Shown piece after piece: positions 17,808-26,753 of a DNA stretch of 64,000 bases (positions are counted from its first letter, which is position 1; every line of letters begins with the position of its first letter). The stretch is taken from NCBI RefSeq assembly GCF_013283665.1, contig NZ_JABEKU010000001.1, forward strand, positions 434,001 through 498,000. Direction: 5' to 3'. The notes under the pieces were generated by a model. It was not told where the DNA came from, did not search any database, and saw only the letters and a list, made by a program, of their open reading frames with translations. The position numbers and the translations under genes were made by a program. This stretch comes from Ensifer sesbaniae (GTDB lineage: Bacteria; Pseudomonadota; Alphaproteobacteria; Rhizobiales; Rhizobiaceae).

Positions 17808-18695
17808 TTAGCGTGCCGCGAGGGCAGCCCTCATCCGTTCGACATTGCTCCGGTGCACCGCCTCGTAAGGCGCGAAATAGACGAGCGCGCCGGAGGCGAT
17901 CTCCTCGGCGGCGAATTCCGCAAGCGTGCCGATGGCAGTACCGGTCTCAATCGCATGCGTCAGCCGCTCGATGTAGCGGCGGTTGGCATCGATCAGTTCC
18001 GGCCCGTAGCCGCCGGCTGCGATGCGCTCGCGGTCGCCATGGGCGGGCAGGATCCGAGCAATCGGCCATTGCCGCAGGCGCCCGAGTTCCGAGATGTGCG
18101 TCGCCGTCTGGTCCGCCTCGCTGATGAAGGTCGTCGTATCCTCGAGCGTATCGCCGGCGAGCAGCAGCTTCTCCTCAGGCAGCCAGATGACATTGCCGTC
18201 GGCGCTATGGATGGCGAAGTGATGCAGCTCGACCCGACGTTCGCCGACGGTGAGCGTGAGCGTCTCCGTAAACAGCCGGTTCGGCATGACGAGGGGATTG
18301 ATCGGCGGTGTCGCCGTCTCGATCCGTTCGCGATTTTCCTCAAGCTTCTCCGCCGTCAGCTTGAGCGCGATGATCTCGCAGTCGGCAAAGACGGCGTTCC
18401 CGGCCACGTGATCCTTGTGCCAATGGCTGAGCACGACGCGGATCGAGGTGACGCCGAGGCTTTCGAGATGATCGCGGATCGCCTGGGCATGGGCGAGCGA
18501 AATATGGGTGTCATAGACCAGCGCCTCGCGGCCATCGACGACGGCATAGGAGGCGATGCCCAGTTCATAGGCGCCGTCATCGAGCCAGTTCGGCGCCTCC
18601 GAGTGAAGTCGCACCCCGGCAATACGCCCGTCGTAATAGGCGTAGAGGCCGGGGTAGGGCTCCAGGATCGTCAAGGTCGAGGTCAGGTCCGTCAT
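17808..18695 (-). CDS. MBL-fold metallo-hydrolase
   Basis: 295 residues. The zinc-binding SHWHKDH motif is at 90-96 (His91, His93, Asp95, His96), with a further metal histidine in ELHHFAIHSADG near 165 and the bridging aspartate in LLLAGDTLEDT. This is the standard metallo-beta-lactamase fold. GGAGGAG lies just before the ATG at 18695. The nearest similarity in pattern is to general MBL hydrolases rather than glyoxalase II or true lactamases; substrate unknown and no signal peptide. Confidence 0.88.
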   Translation of the reverse strand: MTDLTSTLTILEPYPGLYAYYDGRIAGVRLHSEAPNWLDDGAYELGIASYAVVDGREALVYDTHISLAHAQAIRDHLESLGVTSIRVVLSHWHKDHVAGNAVFADCEIIALKLTAEKLEENRERIETATPPINPLVMPNRLFTETLTLTVGERRVELHHFAIHSADGNVIWLPEEKLLLAGDTLEDTTTFISEADQTATHISELGRLRQWPIARILPAHGDRERIAAGGYGPELIDANRRYIERLTHAIETGTAIGTLAEFAAEEIASGALVYFAPYEAVHRSNVERMRAALAAR

Positions 18696-18784
18696 GTGCA
18701 ACTCCTCCCGCACGGGCTTGGTGATGTCATAGGCCAGTGCGAAACGAAACTGAAGGACGGGATGCTGGCTGCGATCCTATCTGC

Positions 18785-19456
18785 CTATGCCTCTCGCGCA
18801 CGCAGCAGGTAGGCGTCGTGATCCCTGAGGAAGGCCATCAGCCGCTCGCCGTAATCGGCGGTCACGGCCGCCTTGACGCTCGGTCGCTCGGAGAGCGCCC
18901 TTCGCCAGGCGCGGACTCGGTCGAGGCGATCGAAGATATCGTGATCGGCGAGCGTGTCGAAGAGGTCGAAGTAGCGGAAGATCGGTGCGAAGACCGCATC
19001 GACGAGGGAAAAGCCGGCGCCGGCAAAATAGGGACCATCGCCGAGTGCCGCTTCCACGGTCGCGAACTTGCCGGCGATCGCCTTGCGCTTCTGCTCGTAG
19101 GTTGCCTGGTCCTTGGCGGTCTCGAAGCCCCAGAGTTCCGAAAGGATCGATGAGCCGAATTCCATCCAGCCGCGATGCCGGGCGCGCTCCAGCGCATTCT
19201 CGGGGTGAAGCCTCGGACCGGCTTGAGTTTCCTCGACATATTCGGCGATGACGGAGCTTTCGAACAGCACTGCTTCACCGCCTTGCTGCGGCACCTGGAG
19301 CAGCGGCACCTTGCCGAGAGGCGAGATCTTCAGGAACCAGTCGGGCTTGGACTTGAGGTCGATATAGGTCCGCTCGAAACGAACGCCTTTTTCGTCGAGC
19401 GCAATCGAGGCGCGTTGCACATAGGGGCAGAGATGGTGGCTGACGAGGGTAAGCAT
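18785..19456 (-). CDS. Glutathione S-transferase family protein
   Basis: 223 residues. The thioredoxin-fold half (1-80) has SHHLCPYVQRASIAL, with a CPY motif at the active site as in omega-class enzymes, and SPLGKVPLLQV plus the glutathione-binding FESSVIAEYV. The helical half follows from about 90 (AGAGFSLVDAVFAPIF). The Cys in place of Ser/Tyr suggests thiol transferase or dehalogenase-like chemistry. It is divergent from a MarR-type regulator, with palindromic elements between them, suggesting inducible detoxification. Confidence 0.92.
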   Translation of the reverse strand: MLTLVSHHLCPYVQRASIALDEKGVRFERTYIDLKSKPDWFLKISPLGKVPLLQVPQQGGEAVLFESSVIAEYVEETQAGPRLHPENALERARHRGWMEFGSSILSELWGFETAKDQATYEQKRKAIAGKFATVEAALGDGPYFAGAGFSLVDAVFAPIFRYFDLFDTLADHDIFDRLDRVRAWRRALSERPSVKAAVTADYGERLMAFLRDHDAYLLRAREA

Positions 19457-19480
19457 GGCAGTCTCCCGGTTGAAGTAAGG

Positions 19481-19544
19481 TAGATGCATCTGCATGTATG
19501 TGGGCTTGCTTCGGCTTTCAAGATGGATGTAACTGCATCTATGG
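19481..19544. promoter_or_regulatory. MarR-type operator region
   Basis: AGATGCATCT (19482-19491) is a perfect palindrome inside TAGATGCATCTGCATGTA (19481-19498). A related TAGATGCAGTTACATC reads on the minus strand at about 19528-19543. The two lie between the divergent glutathione transferase and MarR genes, and the second overlaps the MarR start, fitting autorepression. Confidence 0.65.
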
Positions 19545-19996
19545 CCAACGAGACAAAAAACGAAGCAAAGCGCCCGAGTGCGGAAACCACCGAAGCCTGG
19601 ATCGGGCTGATGCGCGCCCGTGAGCGCGTGCTTGCGCGGATCGAGGCCGACTTCAAGGCTGCCGGCTTGCCGCCGCTTGGCTGGTACGATGTGTTGTGGG
19701 AGCTGGCCCAGGCGGAAGGCGGCCGTCTGCGTCCCTTCGAGATCGAAGCGCGCACGCTGCTTGCGCAATACAATCTTTCGCGCCTGATCGATCGGCTGGT
19801 AAAGGAAGGTCTGGTCCGCCGCGAAGCTTTCGACGCCGATGGTCGCGGCCAGTGGGTGGTGATCACCGAGGCCGGCCGGACGATGCGTGAACGCATGTGG
19901 CAGACCTATGGCCCATCGATCGAGGCCCATGTCGGTGCCAGATTGACAGAGGCCGAGGCGAGGCAGTTGGCGGCGCTGCTGGCGAAGCTGCGGTAA
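19541..19996 (+). CDS. MarR-family transcriptional regulator
   Basis: 151 residues from the ATG at 19541; an in-frame ATG at 19523 would add six. The winged helix is LGWYDVLWELAQAEGGRLRPFE, LLAQYNLSRLIDRLVKEGLV and the wing REAFDADGRGQWVVITEAG. It is transcribed away from a glutathione transferase gene, and repeated TAGATGCA elements sit in the 84-base gap. The likely role is to repress the transferase until an electrophile or phenolic ligand binds; that is inference from arrangement. Confidence 0.88.
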   Translation: MANETKNEAKRPSAETTEAWIGLMRARERVLARIEADFKAAGLPPLGWYDVLWELAQAEGGRLRPFEIEARTLLAQYNLSRLIDRLVKEGLVRREAFDADGRGQWVVITEAGRTMRERMWQTYGPSIEAHVGARLTEAEARQLAALLAKLR

Positions 19997-20099
19997 GGTA
20001 TTTCAAGCGCGATATAGCTATTGGCACGGCGTAGGGGCGATGGAATTCCTCGGAAGCTTGCCCCTCGGTCGTGGCTGGGAGAGCGAGTGCAGCAAGGCC

Positions 20100-20125
20100 C
20101 CTTCTCCCCGCGTGCGGGGAGAAGG
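20100..20125. repeat. Palindromic intergenic repeat
   Basis: CCTTCTCCCCGC and GCGGGGAGAAGG pair perfectly around GT. The surrounding bases (GCGGGATGAGGGGC to the right) are those of a very common rhizobial intergenic palindrome. It lies between the convergent MarR and phosphatase genes and may also end transcription. Confidence 0.6.
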
Positions 20126-20184
20126 TCGCGGCAGCGGGATGAGGGGCCGTCACGCGCAGCCCACGCCGCGCGATACCCTCAACC

Positions 20185-20772
20185 TCAGCTGCTGAGGCCG
20201 AAGGATTTTTCCAGCGCTTCCCAGGTCTCGTCCATGGCGAAGGTGCCGGAGAGATAAGGCAGCGCCACATGGCCGTAGAGCGGCGAAAGCTGCCACTCGG
20301 CCGTCTCCTCGTCGACGCCGGCGATCTGCTGCAGGTAGATCGTCGAGACGAGGCCGGTGCGGTCGGCGCCGGCCTTGCAATGGATCAGTAGCGGCTTCGG
20401 CGCGTTCCTGAGGATCGCCATCAACGCGTCGGTTTCCTTGCGGTCGATTTCCGCCGAGGCGGACATCGGGAAGTTGATGAGCCGGATACCGTTACGCTCG
20501 GCGGCGGCGACCTCATCACGATACCAGCGTTCGTGCGGTTTCTCGCCGCGCAGATTGAGTATGGTGCGGATGCCGTAGGCCTTGGAATAGGCGGCGATCG
20601 CTTCCGCAGTCGGCTGTGCCGAACGGTAGACCTCACCGGCGACGAGCGTGTGGAAGTTGCCGGTCCATTGCAGACCAACGAGATAGAGGGCCAGGGCTGC
20701 AACGAGCGCAACCGTGCCGACGACGAGGCGTTTCAGAAGACGCTTCGCGCGCAGAAACCTTGCAGATGCCAT
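20185..20772 (-). CDS. Membrane-anchored tyrosine/dual-specificity phosphatase-like protein
   Basis: 195 residues. One membrane helix (about 16-38, LVVGTVALVAALALYLVGL) with a basic N-terminus leaves a phosphatase domain outside or at the membrane. The catalytic CX5R loop is HCKAGADRTG with Cys132 and Arg138, and the general-acid region is around INFPMSA at 99-105. The pattern SAQP...GIRTILNLRGE is that of the DSP/DUF442-like bacterial phosphatases. The start at 20772 has GGAG upstream; an ATG at 20847 would add 25 residues. Substrate unknown. Confidence 0.85.
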   Translation of the reverse strand: MASARFLRAKRLLKRLVVGTVALVAALALYLVGLQWTGNFHTLVAGEVYRSAQPTAEAIAAYSKAYGIRTILNLRGEKPHERWYRDEVAAAERNGIRLINFPMSASAEIDRKETDALMAILRNAPKPLLIHCKAGADRTGLVSTIYLQQIAGVDEETAEWQLSPLYGHVALPYLSGTFAMDETWEALEKSFGLSS

Positions 20773-20895
20773 GAAACGACTCCGAAGCGACCCCACGCTC
20801 CCGGTCGTGAGCGCGCTGCGGGCGGAAACCATCGGAGATTTCCTCATCCCGCATCGCGGCTCTATATGTCATCCATGATATTTTGATGGCAGAGA

Positions 20896-21369
20896 TCAGG
20901 CGATCAGCGGTGCGGCGATCGCCTTCAGCGCCGCCTGGGCGTCGCGCGGCGCGAGCCGGACCTGCAGCCCGCGCTGGCCGCCATTGATGTAAACCGCGGC
21001 TTCGGCAAGGGCTGCCTCTTCGATTGCGGTCGGCACCAGCTTCTTCTGTCCGAACGGGCTGATGCCGCCGACGTGGTAGCCGGTCAGCCGCTCGGCGTCC
21101 GCCGGCTTCATCATGGCCGCCGATTTGCCGCCGAAAGCGGCGGCGAGCTTCTTCATGCTGACTTCGCGGTCGGAGGGTACGACGCAGCAGACCGGCTTGC
21201 CGTCGACCTCGGCCATCAGCGTCTTCAGTACCCGGCGCGGATCCTCGCCGAGCGCTTCCGCCGCCTGCAGGCCGACGCGCTCGGCATTGGGATCGTAGTC
21301 ATAGCTGTGCACGCTGAAGGCGATGCCGGCCTTCGAAAGCGTTTGCGTGGCGCGGGTGGTCTTCGACAT
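20896..21369 (-). CDS. ybaK: Cys-tRNA(Pro) deacylase YbaK/EbsC type
   Basis: 157 residues, full length for the YbaK family. These trans-editing enzymes hydrolyse Cys mischarged on tRNA(Pro). The signatures are the N-terminal FSVHSYDYDPNAERVGLQAAEALGEDPRRVLKTL pattern (quoted in part: LQAAEALGEDPRRVLKTL), the conserved lysine in DREVSMKKLAAAFG, and GYHVGGISPFGQKK near residue 100. It ends with the usual INGGQRGLQVRL. It lies 18 bases upstream of an ArsC-like gene on the same strand, likely co-transcribed. Confidence 0.93.
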   Translation of the reverse strand: MSKTTRATQTLSKAGIAFSVHSYDYDPNAERVGLQAAEALGEDPRRVLKTLMAEVDGKPVCCVVPSDREVSMKKLAAAFGGKSAAMMKPADAERLTGYHVGGISPFGQKKLVPTAIEEAALAEAAVYINGGQRGLQVRLAPRDAQAALKAIAAPLIA

Positions 21370-21387
21370 CGTCGCTCCAAATGGGGA

Positions 21388-21741
21388 TCAGGCTTTGGCG
21401 AGCAGCGCCTCGTAGAGGTCAGGCTTGAACCCGATCAGCAGGTTGCCGTCGGCTTCGAGCACCGGCCGCTTGATCATCGAGGGCTGGGCCAGCATCAGCG
21501 TGATCGCCTTTTCTTCATCGAGGCCCTGCTTGTCGGCCTCGTCGAGCTTGCGGAAGGTGGTGCCGGCACGGTTCAGCACCATTTCCCACCCGGCTTCCTT
21601 GCACCAGCGTTCGAGATGCGCGCGGTCGATGCCCTCGGCCTTGTAGTCGTGGAAGCGGTAGGCAATGCCCCGGCCCTCGAGCCAGGTGCGCGCCTTCTTC
21701 ATCGTGTCGCAGTTCTTGATGCCGTAGATCGTAACCGTCAT
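21388..21741 (-). CDS. ArsC/Spx-like arsenate reductase family protein (YffB type)
   Basis: 117 residues. The thioredoxin-like fold starts YGIKNCDTMKKARTWL with Cys11 and lacks a second cysteine of a CXXC pair. MIKRPVLE near residue 90 matches the conserved RP motif of the family. This is the YffB branch, whose glutathione-dependent activity is poorly known, rather than a proven arsenate reductase. It precedes ybaK in the same direction by 18 bases. Confidence 0.88.
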   Translation of the reverse strand: MTVTIYGIKNCDTMKKARTWLEGRGIAYRFHDYKAEGIDRAHLERWCKEAGWEMVLNRAGTTFRKLDEADKQGLDEEKAITLMLAQPSMIKRPVLEADGNLLIGFKPDLYEALLAKA

Positions 21742-21855
21742 TCCATGCCCCAATATCGTCGTGAGCAACTCCGGCCACTGTCCGGAATCGCGCAACTTGA
21801 AAGCGTGACGGGAGTGATAGCCGCCTGACGCGCGGGAGGGAAGAGCGCTCGCTTG

Positions 21856-22488
21856 TCAGGTCACGCCGGCGTAGCGGCCGGGCCGGTGGTTGATCGCCAG
21901 CGTCATGTTGACGACGGCAGCGCCCACGACCGAAAGCACGAGGTTTGCCGGCGGCAGCACGAAGTAGGCGGCGGCGAGGATGGCGAGATCGACCGCGAGC
22001 TGGAAATAGCCGGCACGGACGCCGAATTTTTCCTGGAGATAGATCGCCACGATGTTGATGCCGCCAAGCCCGGTGCGGTGGCGGAAGAGGATCAGCAGAC
22101 CCGTGCCCATCAGTCCGCCGCCGACGACCGCCGCGTAGATGGGGTCGAGCCGGGCGATCTCCACCCAACCGGTCGTCAGCCGCGAAAACAGCGACACCAG
22201 GCTGACGGCGAGGAAGGTGCGCAGCGCAAACATCCAGCCGAGCCGTTTGACCGCCAGGACGTAGAAGGGCAGGTTGACGAGGAAGAAGACCAGCCAGAAC
22301 TCGGCCCCGGTCGCATATTGCAAAAGCAGCGCCAGCCCCGACGTGCTGCCCGTCAACAGCATCGCCTTGCTGTAGATGATGACGCCGAGCGATATGATCA
22401 GCGTGCCCGTCAAGATCGCCAGCGCATCCTCGTAGAGGCGGTGGCGTTCTACCGGGGCTTCGGAGACGTCGATGCTGCGCTCGGCCAT
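21856..22488 (-). CDS. YitT-family integral membrane protein
   Basis: 210 residues with five to six membrane helices. Characteristic are LGVIIYSKAMLLTGSTSGLALLL (in part) early, LNLPFY-like FLVNLPFYVLAVKRLG in the middle, and GGGLMGTGLLILFRHRTGLGGINI near residue 125, which match the YitT (DUF161/DUF2179-lacking) group. Function of the family is unsettled. Its start lies seven bases after the aminotransferase stop, so the two form an operon. Confidence 0.85.
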   Translation of the reverse strand: MAERSIDVSEAPVERHRLYEDALAILTGTLIISLGVIIYSKAMLLTGSTSGLALLLQYATGAEFWLVFFLVNLPFYVLAVKRLGWMFALRTFLAVSLVSLFSRLTTGWVEIARLDPIYAAVVGGGLMGTGLLILFRHRTGLGGINIVAIYLQEKFGVRAGYFQLAVDLAILAAAYFVLPPANLVLSVVGAAVVNMTLAINHRPGRYAGVT

Positions 22489-22495
22489 CTGATCC

Positions 22496-23665
22496 TCAGA
22501 GATTCCTGAACTTGGTGATGACGTCTTCGACTTCCGCCGTCTTCAGGCCGGCGATGTTGATGCGGCCGGAGCCGGGCATATAGATGCCGTGCTCGTTTCG
22601 GAGCCGCATGACGTCGGCCTCGGTGAGCGGCAGCAGCGAGAACATGCCCTCCTGGCTGGCGACGGCACCGAGTGCCTGCCAGCGGTCGCGCAGGCCTTCG
22701 GCAAGCGCCCGGCGGATGTTGGTGATGCGCAGCCGCATGGTTTCGAGTTCTTCCTTCCAATCGCGTGCGAGATCGGCGTCGGAAAGGATCATACGCACGA
22801 TCGCCGCACCATGATCCGGCGGCATCGAGTAGCTGGTGCGGGCGAGGCCGGCGAGGTTGGAGCGGACCGTATCGGCCGAGGAGGACGAGGTCGTCACTGC
22901 GAAGATCGCGCCGGCGCGTTCGCGATAAAGGCCGAAGGACTTGGAGCAGGAAACGGCGACCAGCGCTTCGGGCACGACGCCGATCAGGTGGCGAAGGCCG
23001 GCGACATCCTCGTCGAGTCCGCGGCCGAAGCCCTGATAGGCGAGGTCGACGAGCGGCAGCAGACCGCGCTCGGCAATGACGGCGGCAAGCTCCATCCACT
23101 GTGCCTCGGTGATGACGCCGCCCGTCGGGTTGTGGCAGCTCGCATGCAGGAGAACAGCATCGCCGGCGGCAGCGCCCTGCAGCGCCGTCATCATGTTGTC
23201 GAAGAGCACCGTCTGCGACGGCACGTCGAAGAACGGGTAGCCGGCGGGTTCAAGGCCGGCCGTCTTGAAAATGCTCGCATGGTTGGGCCAACTCGGCAGG
23301 CCGATCCAGATGCGCCTGCCGCCCATCTGGTGGATGAGGTCGGCCGCGAGCCTCAGCGCGCCGGAACCACCCGGCGTCTGCACGCCGGCAATGTGGCTGC
23401 GATCGACGGTGTCGCCGCCGACCAGCGTCCACAGATGATCGATGAAGACGAGGTCGCCCTCAGGGCCGACATAGGCCTTGCTGTCCTGGGTTTCGAGGAG
23501 CCGTTTTTCCGCGGCCTTGACGGCGCGGAAGATCGGCGTATGGCCGGTTTCGTCGCGGTAGACGCCGACGCCGAGATCGACCTTTCCGGGGCGTTCGTCG
23601 TTGCGATAGAGCCCGATCAGGGCAAGCAACGGATCATCGGGTTGGCGGGTCAGTGCGTCGAACAT
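22496..23665 (-). CDS. Aromatic/aspartate aminotransferase, class I
   Basis: 389 residues with the AspC/TyrB-type class I fold. Lys242 in SCSKSFGLYRERAG is the pyridoxal-phosphate lysine; HASCHNPTGG carries the conserved Asn-Pro, and YQGFGRGLDED and the C-terminal GRINIAGL arginine are in place. It transfers amino groups between aromatic amino acids or aspartate and 2-oxoglutarate in the cytoplasm. A divergent AsnC regulator starts about 210 bases away with repeated TTTGCGCAAA-like sites between, so this gene is its likely target. Confidence 0.92.
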   Translation of the reverse strand: MFDALTRQPDDPLLALIGLYRNDERPGKVDLGVGVYRDETGHTPIFRAVKAAEKRLLETQDSKAYVGPEGDLVFIDHLWTLVGGDTVDRSHIAGVQTPGGSGALRLAADLIHQMGGRRIWIGLPSWPNHASIFKTAGLEPAGYPFFDVPSQTVLFDNMMTALQGAAAGDAVLLHASCHNPTGGVITEAQWMELAAVIAERGLLPLVDLAYQGFGRGLDEDVAGLRHLIGVVPEALVAVSCSKSFGLYRERAGAIFAVTTSSSSADTVRSNLAGLARTSYSMPPDHGAAIVRMILSDADLARDWKEELETMRLRITNIRRALAEGLRDRWQALGAVASQEGMFSLLPLTEADVMRLRNEHGIYMPGSGRINIAGLKTAEVEDVITKFRNL

Positions 23666-23769
23666 GCCGGAATTCCCCCTTGGCGTGGCAGCGATTGCAT
23701 TTGTCTGTCGAAAAGCCAGCCGGCCGCCGTTCCTCCGGCTGCCCTGCGACTTCCTTCTTAGGTCAGGAT

Positions 23770-23865
23770 CAGCGCAAAATCGATGCGATTTTTGCCATGG
23801 AGACAATGTTGACATCGTGCGATTTGCGCAAAATCCTGCATTTCATTTGCTGATTTGCGCATGCG
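23770..23865. promoter_or_regulatory. Candidate AsnC/Lrp operator cluster
   Basis: The motif GATTTGCGCAAAATC (23819-23833) is an imperfect palindrome. Variants recur at about 23771-23788 (GCGCAAAATCGATGCGATTT) and 23852-23861 (GATTTGCGCA). Three phased copies between the aminotransferase and its divergent AsnC-type regulator are what Lrp-family octamers usually bind. Confidence 0.6.
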
Positions 23866-23875
23866 AGGTTCAAAC

Positions 23876-24358
23876 GTGATCGAGAAGGTATCGCTGGAGC
23901 TGGATCAGGTCGATCGGCGGATCATTCGTCTGCTGGTCGAGGATGCGTCGTTGACCAACAACGAGCTCGCGGCCAGGGTCGGGCTCTCGCCGGCGCCGCT
24001 GTCGCGTCGCCTCGCCAGGCTCTATGCGGCCGGCGTCATCCGCCAGACGGTCGTGGTCGATCCGAAGGCGGCCGGCATCGGTTTCCAGGCCTTTGTCGAG
24101 GTGACGCTGGAACGCACAGCAAGCAAGGTCGGCCATCGCTTCATCGAGTTGATCTCACGCATGCCGGAGGTGGTGGAGTGCCACACCGTCGCCGGCGACT
24201 TCGACTTTCTCCTGAAGATCGCCGTGCGCGATGTCGCGGATTACAAGCGTCTGCTCTGGAGCGAGTTCGAGCAGATTGCCGAGATCAAGACGCTGCGCTC
24301 GACCATACTTCTCGACAGCCCGAAGATGACAGCCGCCACCTTGGGTGACGGCCGCTGA
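23876..24358 (+). CDS. Lrp/AsnC-family transcriptional regulator
   Basis: 160 residues from the GTG at 23876, which has GAGG seven bases upstream; the ATG at 23861 has no ribosome site and would add five residues. The helix-turn-helix is LTNNELAARVGLSPAPLSRRL and the RAM ligand-binding domain follows from about 70 (FVEVTLERTA, VECHTVAGDFDFLLKI). It is divergent from the aromatic aminotransferase and probably controls it in response to an amino acid. Confidence 0.9.
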   Translation: MIEKVSLELDQVDRRIIRLLVEDASLTNNELAARVGLSPAPLSRRLARLYAAGVIRQTVVVDPKAAGIGFQAFVEVTLERTASKVGHRFIELISRMPEVVECHTVAGDFDFLLKIAVRDVADYKRLLWSEFEQIAEIKTLRSTILLDSPKMTAATLGDGR

Positions 24359-24400
24359 ATAAAGCGACCCGGGACGGCCTCGCGCTTTCCCGGATGTCTC

Positions 24401-25459
24401 CTAGGCCTCGAGCGGGCCCGGCTTGCGTACGGCGCCGGAAGGCGCGGCGCAGGCGATCTTCATCAGGTCCGAGTGTCGGCGTGCAAGGCGGGTCGAGACG
24501 CGGGTGACGATCAGCCCGTCCTGCGGCGCGCGCACGTCGAGCGCGCCGTCGGGTCGGCCGGGACGGGTGAGAATGGTCGCGAGCAGGTCCCCGGCCTTGA
24601 CGGTTTCGCCGATGTCGCGATGGAACAGGATGGCGCCTGCCTGCGGTGCGCGGATCATCTCGATATTGTCGAGCGGCGCGACGATGCCGGCGAAGGGTGC
24701 GATCGCCTCTTCGTCATCGCTTACGACGCCACGGGCGACGAGGAAGCGGAAGACACCCTCGGCATCCTTGCGGGAAAGTTCCGGATAGACGTCACGCGTG
24801 CCGCGAAGCTCGACGGTGACCGACAGGCGTCCGGGAAGGCGCGCCTTCTTCTGCCCGGTTTCATATTTCCAGGCATAGGCGACAGCCTCCTCGAAGGCGG
24901 AGCTTTCGCCATCCGAAAGGAAGATCGCCTCCATGTCGAGCGCGGAGGCGAGGTCTCCCGCCTCCGGCCAGAAGGCATCGTCGATATAGGCGTATTGCAG
25001 CGCCTCGTCGTCGCAGTGAAGGTCGAGCATCAAGTCGGCGCCGAGCGCCATGTGCAGCAACTGGCGTTTCAGTCGATCGGTGGCTGAATGGCGATCGAGA
25101 TCATCGATGAGGCTGTCGCGGTCGGCCAGCGAGATCAGCGGAAAATCGCGGTTGAAATTGGTGCGCGATCCCAAATCGAAGCGGCCCTGCAGCTCGCCGA
25201 AATGCGACTGCGCGGTGCCGATCGGGTTCGCCTGTGGCACGACAGTGATGTCGCCGAGGATGGCGCCGTCCTTGTCCGCCTGCTGCAGCCTTTGCAGAAG
25301 GAAATGCGCCAGCGCCGTGCCCGGCAGCTCGTTGGCGTGCAATGCCGCCTGGATATAGGTCTTGGGTGCCGCAGCGCTCCGCCCCTTGAAGCGGAAGACG
25401 GGCAGGCGCCATTCGATGCCGGGCGTATCGCCGGCGATGATGATTTCGGAAATGTCCAT
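24401..25459 (-). CDS. Succinylglutamate desuccinylase/aspartoacylase-family zinc hydrolase
   Basis: 352 residues of the M14-like AstE/AspA family. Zinc ligands are seen as His41 and Glu44 (ALHANELPG) and His148 (LDLHCDD). A catalytic-type glutamate lies in TVELRGTRDVYPE near residue 225, and a C-terminal lipoyl-like beta barrel (about 275-345, RAPQAGAILFHRDIGETVKAGD) completes the long form of the family. Members remove acyl groups from amino acids or act on related amides; substrate not assignable. GGGAGGAG precedes the ATG at 25459. Confidence 0.88.
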   Translation of the reverse strand: MDISEIIIAGDTPGIEWRLPVFRFKGRSAAAPKTYIQAALHANELPGTALAHFLLQRLQQADKDGAILGDITVVPQANPIGTAQSHFGELQGRFDLGSRTNFNRDFPLISLADRDSLIDDLDRHSATDRLKRQLLHMALGADLMLDLHCDDEALQYAYIDDAFWPEAGDLASALDMEAIFLSDGESSAFEEAVAYAWKYETGQKKARLPGRLSVTVELRGTRDVYPELSRKDAEGVFRFLVARGVVSDDEEAIAPFAGIVAPLDNIEMIRAPQAGAILFHRDIGETVKAGDLLATILTRPGRPDGALDVRAPQDGLIVTRVSTRLARRHSDLMKIACAAPSGAVRKPGPLEA

Positions 25460-25631
25460 GGGCTCCTCCCGTATCGTTATGCTGGTGGCGCTTATCGGCA
25501 TTCCGACAGTGCTCCGCAAGTCGCTAAGAACTGGGGTGCGGCAACGGATTTCGCCGTAATCGCTCTGGCCTTGATATCCGGAGAATGCCTATTGTTCTTG
25601 GAAAACGTCAGCACAAGCAGAAGGCGGCAAA

Positions 25632-26258
25632 ATGATCTTGATCGGCCAATATGACTCCCCGTTCGTACGGCGCGTGGGCATCGCCCTCAGTCTCTACGGC
25701 ATTGCGTTCGAACACCGCCCCTGGTCGTCCTTCGGCAATGCCGACGAGCTTCGGGCCTATAATCCATTGACGCGCGTGCCGACCCTCGTGCTGGACGATG
25801 GCCTCGCGCTGACCGACAGCCACATCATCCTCGACTATCTCGATAGCCTCGTTTCCGACGAGGAGGCCCTGTTCCCCCGATACGAGCCGGAGCGACACCG
25901 GGCGCTGAGGATCGCTGCGCTCGCCACCGGGTTGGGCGACAAGGCCGTAAGCCTGTTCTACGAGAAACGGCTGCACGGCGAGGTCTCGGCCGTTTGGGTC
26001 GACCGCTGCCGCCGTCAGATCGAGGAGACGCTGGGCGTCCTCGAGGCGAGCCGCGCGCAAAGCCAGAGCGAATACTGGTTCTCGCAGCGGATCGGTCATG
26101 CGGACATCGCAGTCGCGGCGGTGTTGCGGTTCCTTAGGGACGTGCATTCCGATCTGGTGGCGACCTCGCGCTATCCCCACTTGCACGCCCATGCGGAGAA
26201 GCTGGAAGCGCTCCCCGTGTTCCAGACGATCAGTCAGCCCTTCATTCCGCCGGCCTGA
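25632..26258 (+). CDS. Glutathione S-transferase family protein
   Basis: 208 residues. The thioredoxin-fold half has QYDSPFVRRVGIALSLYG, with a Ser in the active-site SPFVRR motif, then NPLTRVPTLVLDDG and the glutathione-binding TDSHIILDYL. The helical half contains IGHADIAVAAVLRFLRD, including the conserved N-capping aspartate. This pattern is that of the beta/zeta-like bacterial group. It stands as a single gene; substrate unknown. Confidence 0.92.
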   Translation: MILIGQYDSPFVRRVGIALSLYGIAFEHRPWSSFGNADELRAYNPLTRVPTLVLDDGLALTDSHIILDYLDSLVSDEEALFPRYEPERHRALRIAALATGLGDKAVSLFYEKRLHGEVSAVWVDRCRRQIEETLGVLEASRAQSQSEYWFSQRIGHADIAVAAVLRFLRDVHSDLVATSRYPHLHAHAEKLEALPVFQTISQPFIPPA

Positions 26259-26339
26259 TGCGGATTGTCGGTCGCGGCAGACGCCCCTCGATCGGGAATG
26301 GGGATGCAGGCCGGCGACGCCGAGGTGCTGCTGCGCCGC

Positions 26340-26753
26340 TCACCTCGGCGGCATCTTCTCGAATTTCGGCAGGGCCGGATCGAGATGGTCCCAGGCATGG
26401 CCGCGTATACCGTAGGTCACCGCTTGAGGCTTGTAGCGGCTGGGGTCGTCGAGGCTTGCCGCGCGGATGGTGAAGAACTCCGGCATGGCCGCAAAGGTCA
26501 TGTAGACGGGCGAGCCGCAGATGGGACAGAAGCCGCGCGTCTTCACATTGCCGCTGTCGGCGACCATGTCCCAGTGCTTGGCTTCGCCTTCGAGCTTCAC
26601 CCCGTCGCGCCGGAACGTCATATGCGATCCATGCCCGGTCCCGCTCTCATGCTGGCAGTCGCGGCACTGGCAGTCGTTCGAGAAAACCGGTTCTCCGGAA
26701 ATCTGATAGCGAAGCGCACCGCAGGCGCATCCGCCGATATAGGACGTGCTCAT
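26340..26753 (-). CDS. GFA-family (glutathione-dependent formaldehyde-activating-like) protein
   Basis: 137 residues with the beta-tent fold cysteines of the Gfa family: GGCACGALRY at the start, CQCRDCQ about residue 30, and CPICGSPV near 95, which bind two zinc ions. A role in glutathione conjugation of aldehydes is known only for few members; most are uncharacterised. It is read toward the preceding convergent glutathione transferase. Confidence 0.9.
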   Translation of the reverse strand: MSTSYIGGCACGALRYQISGEPVFSNDCQCRDCQHESGTGHGSHMTFRRDGVKLEGEAKHWDMVADSGNVKTRGFCPICGSPVYMTFAAMPEFFTIRAASLDDPSRYKPQAVTYGIRGHAWDHLDPALPKFEKMPPR

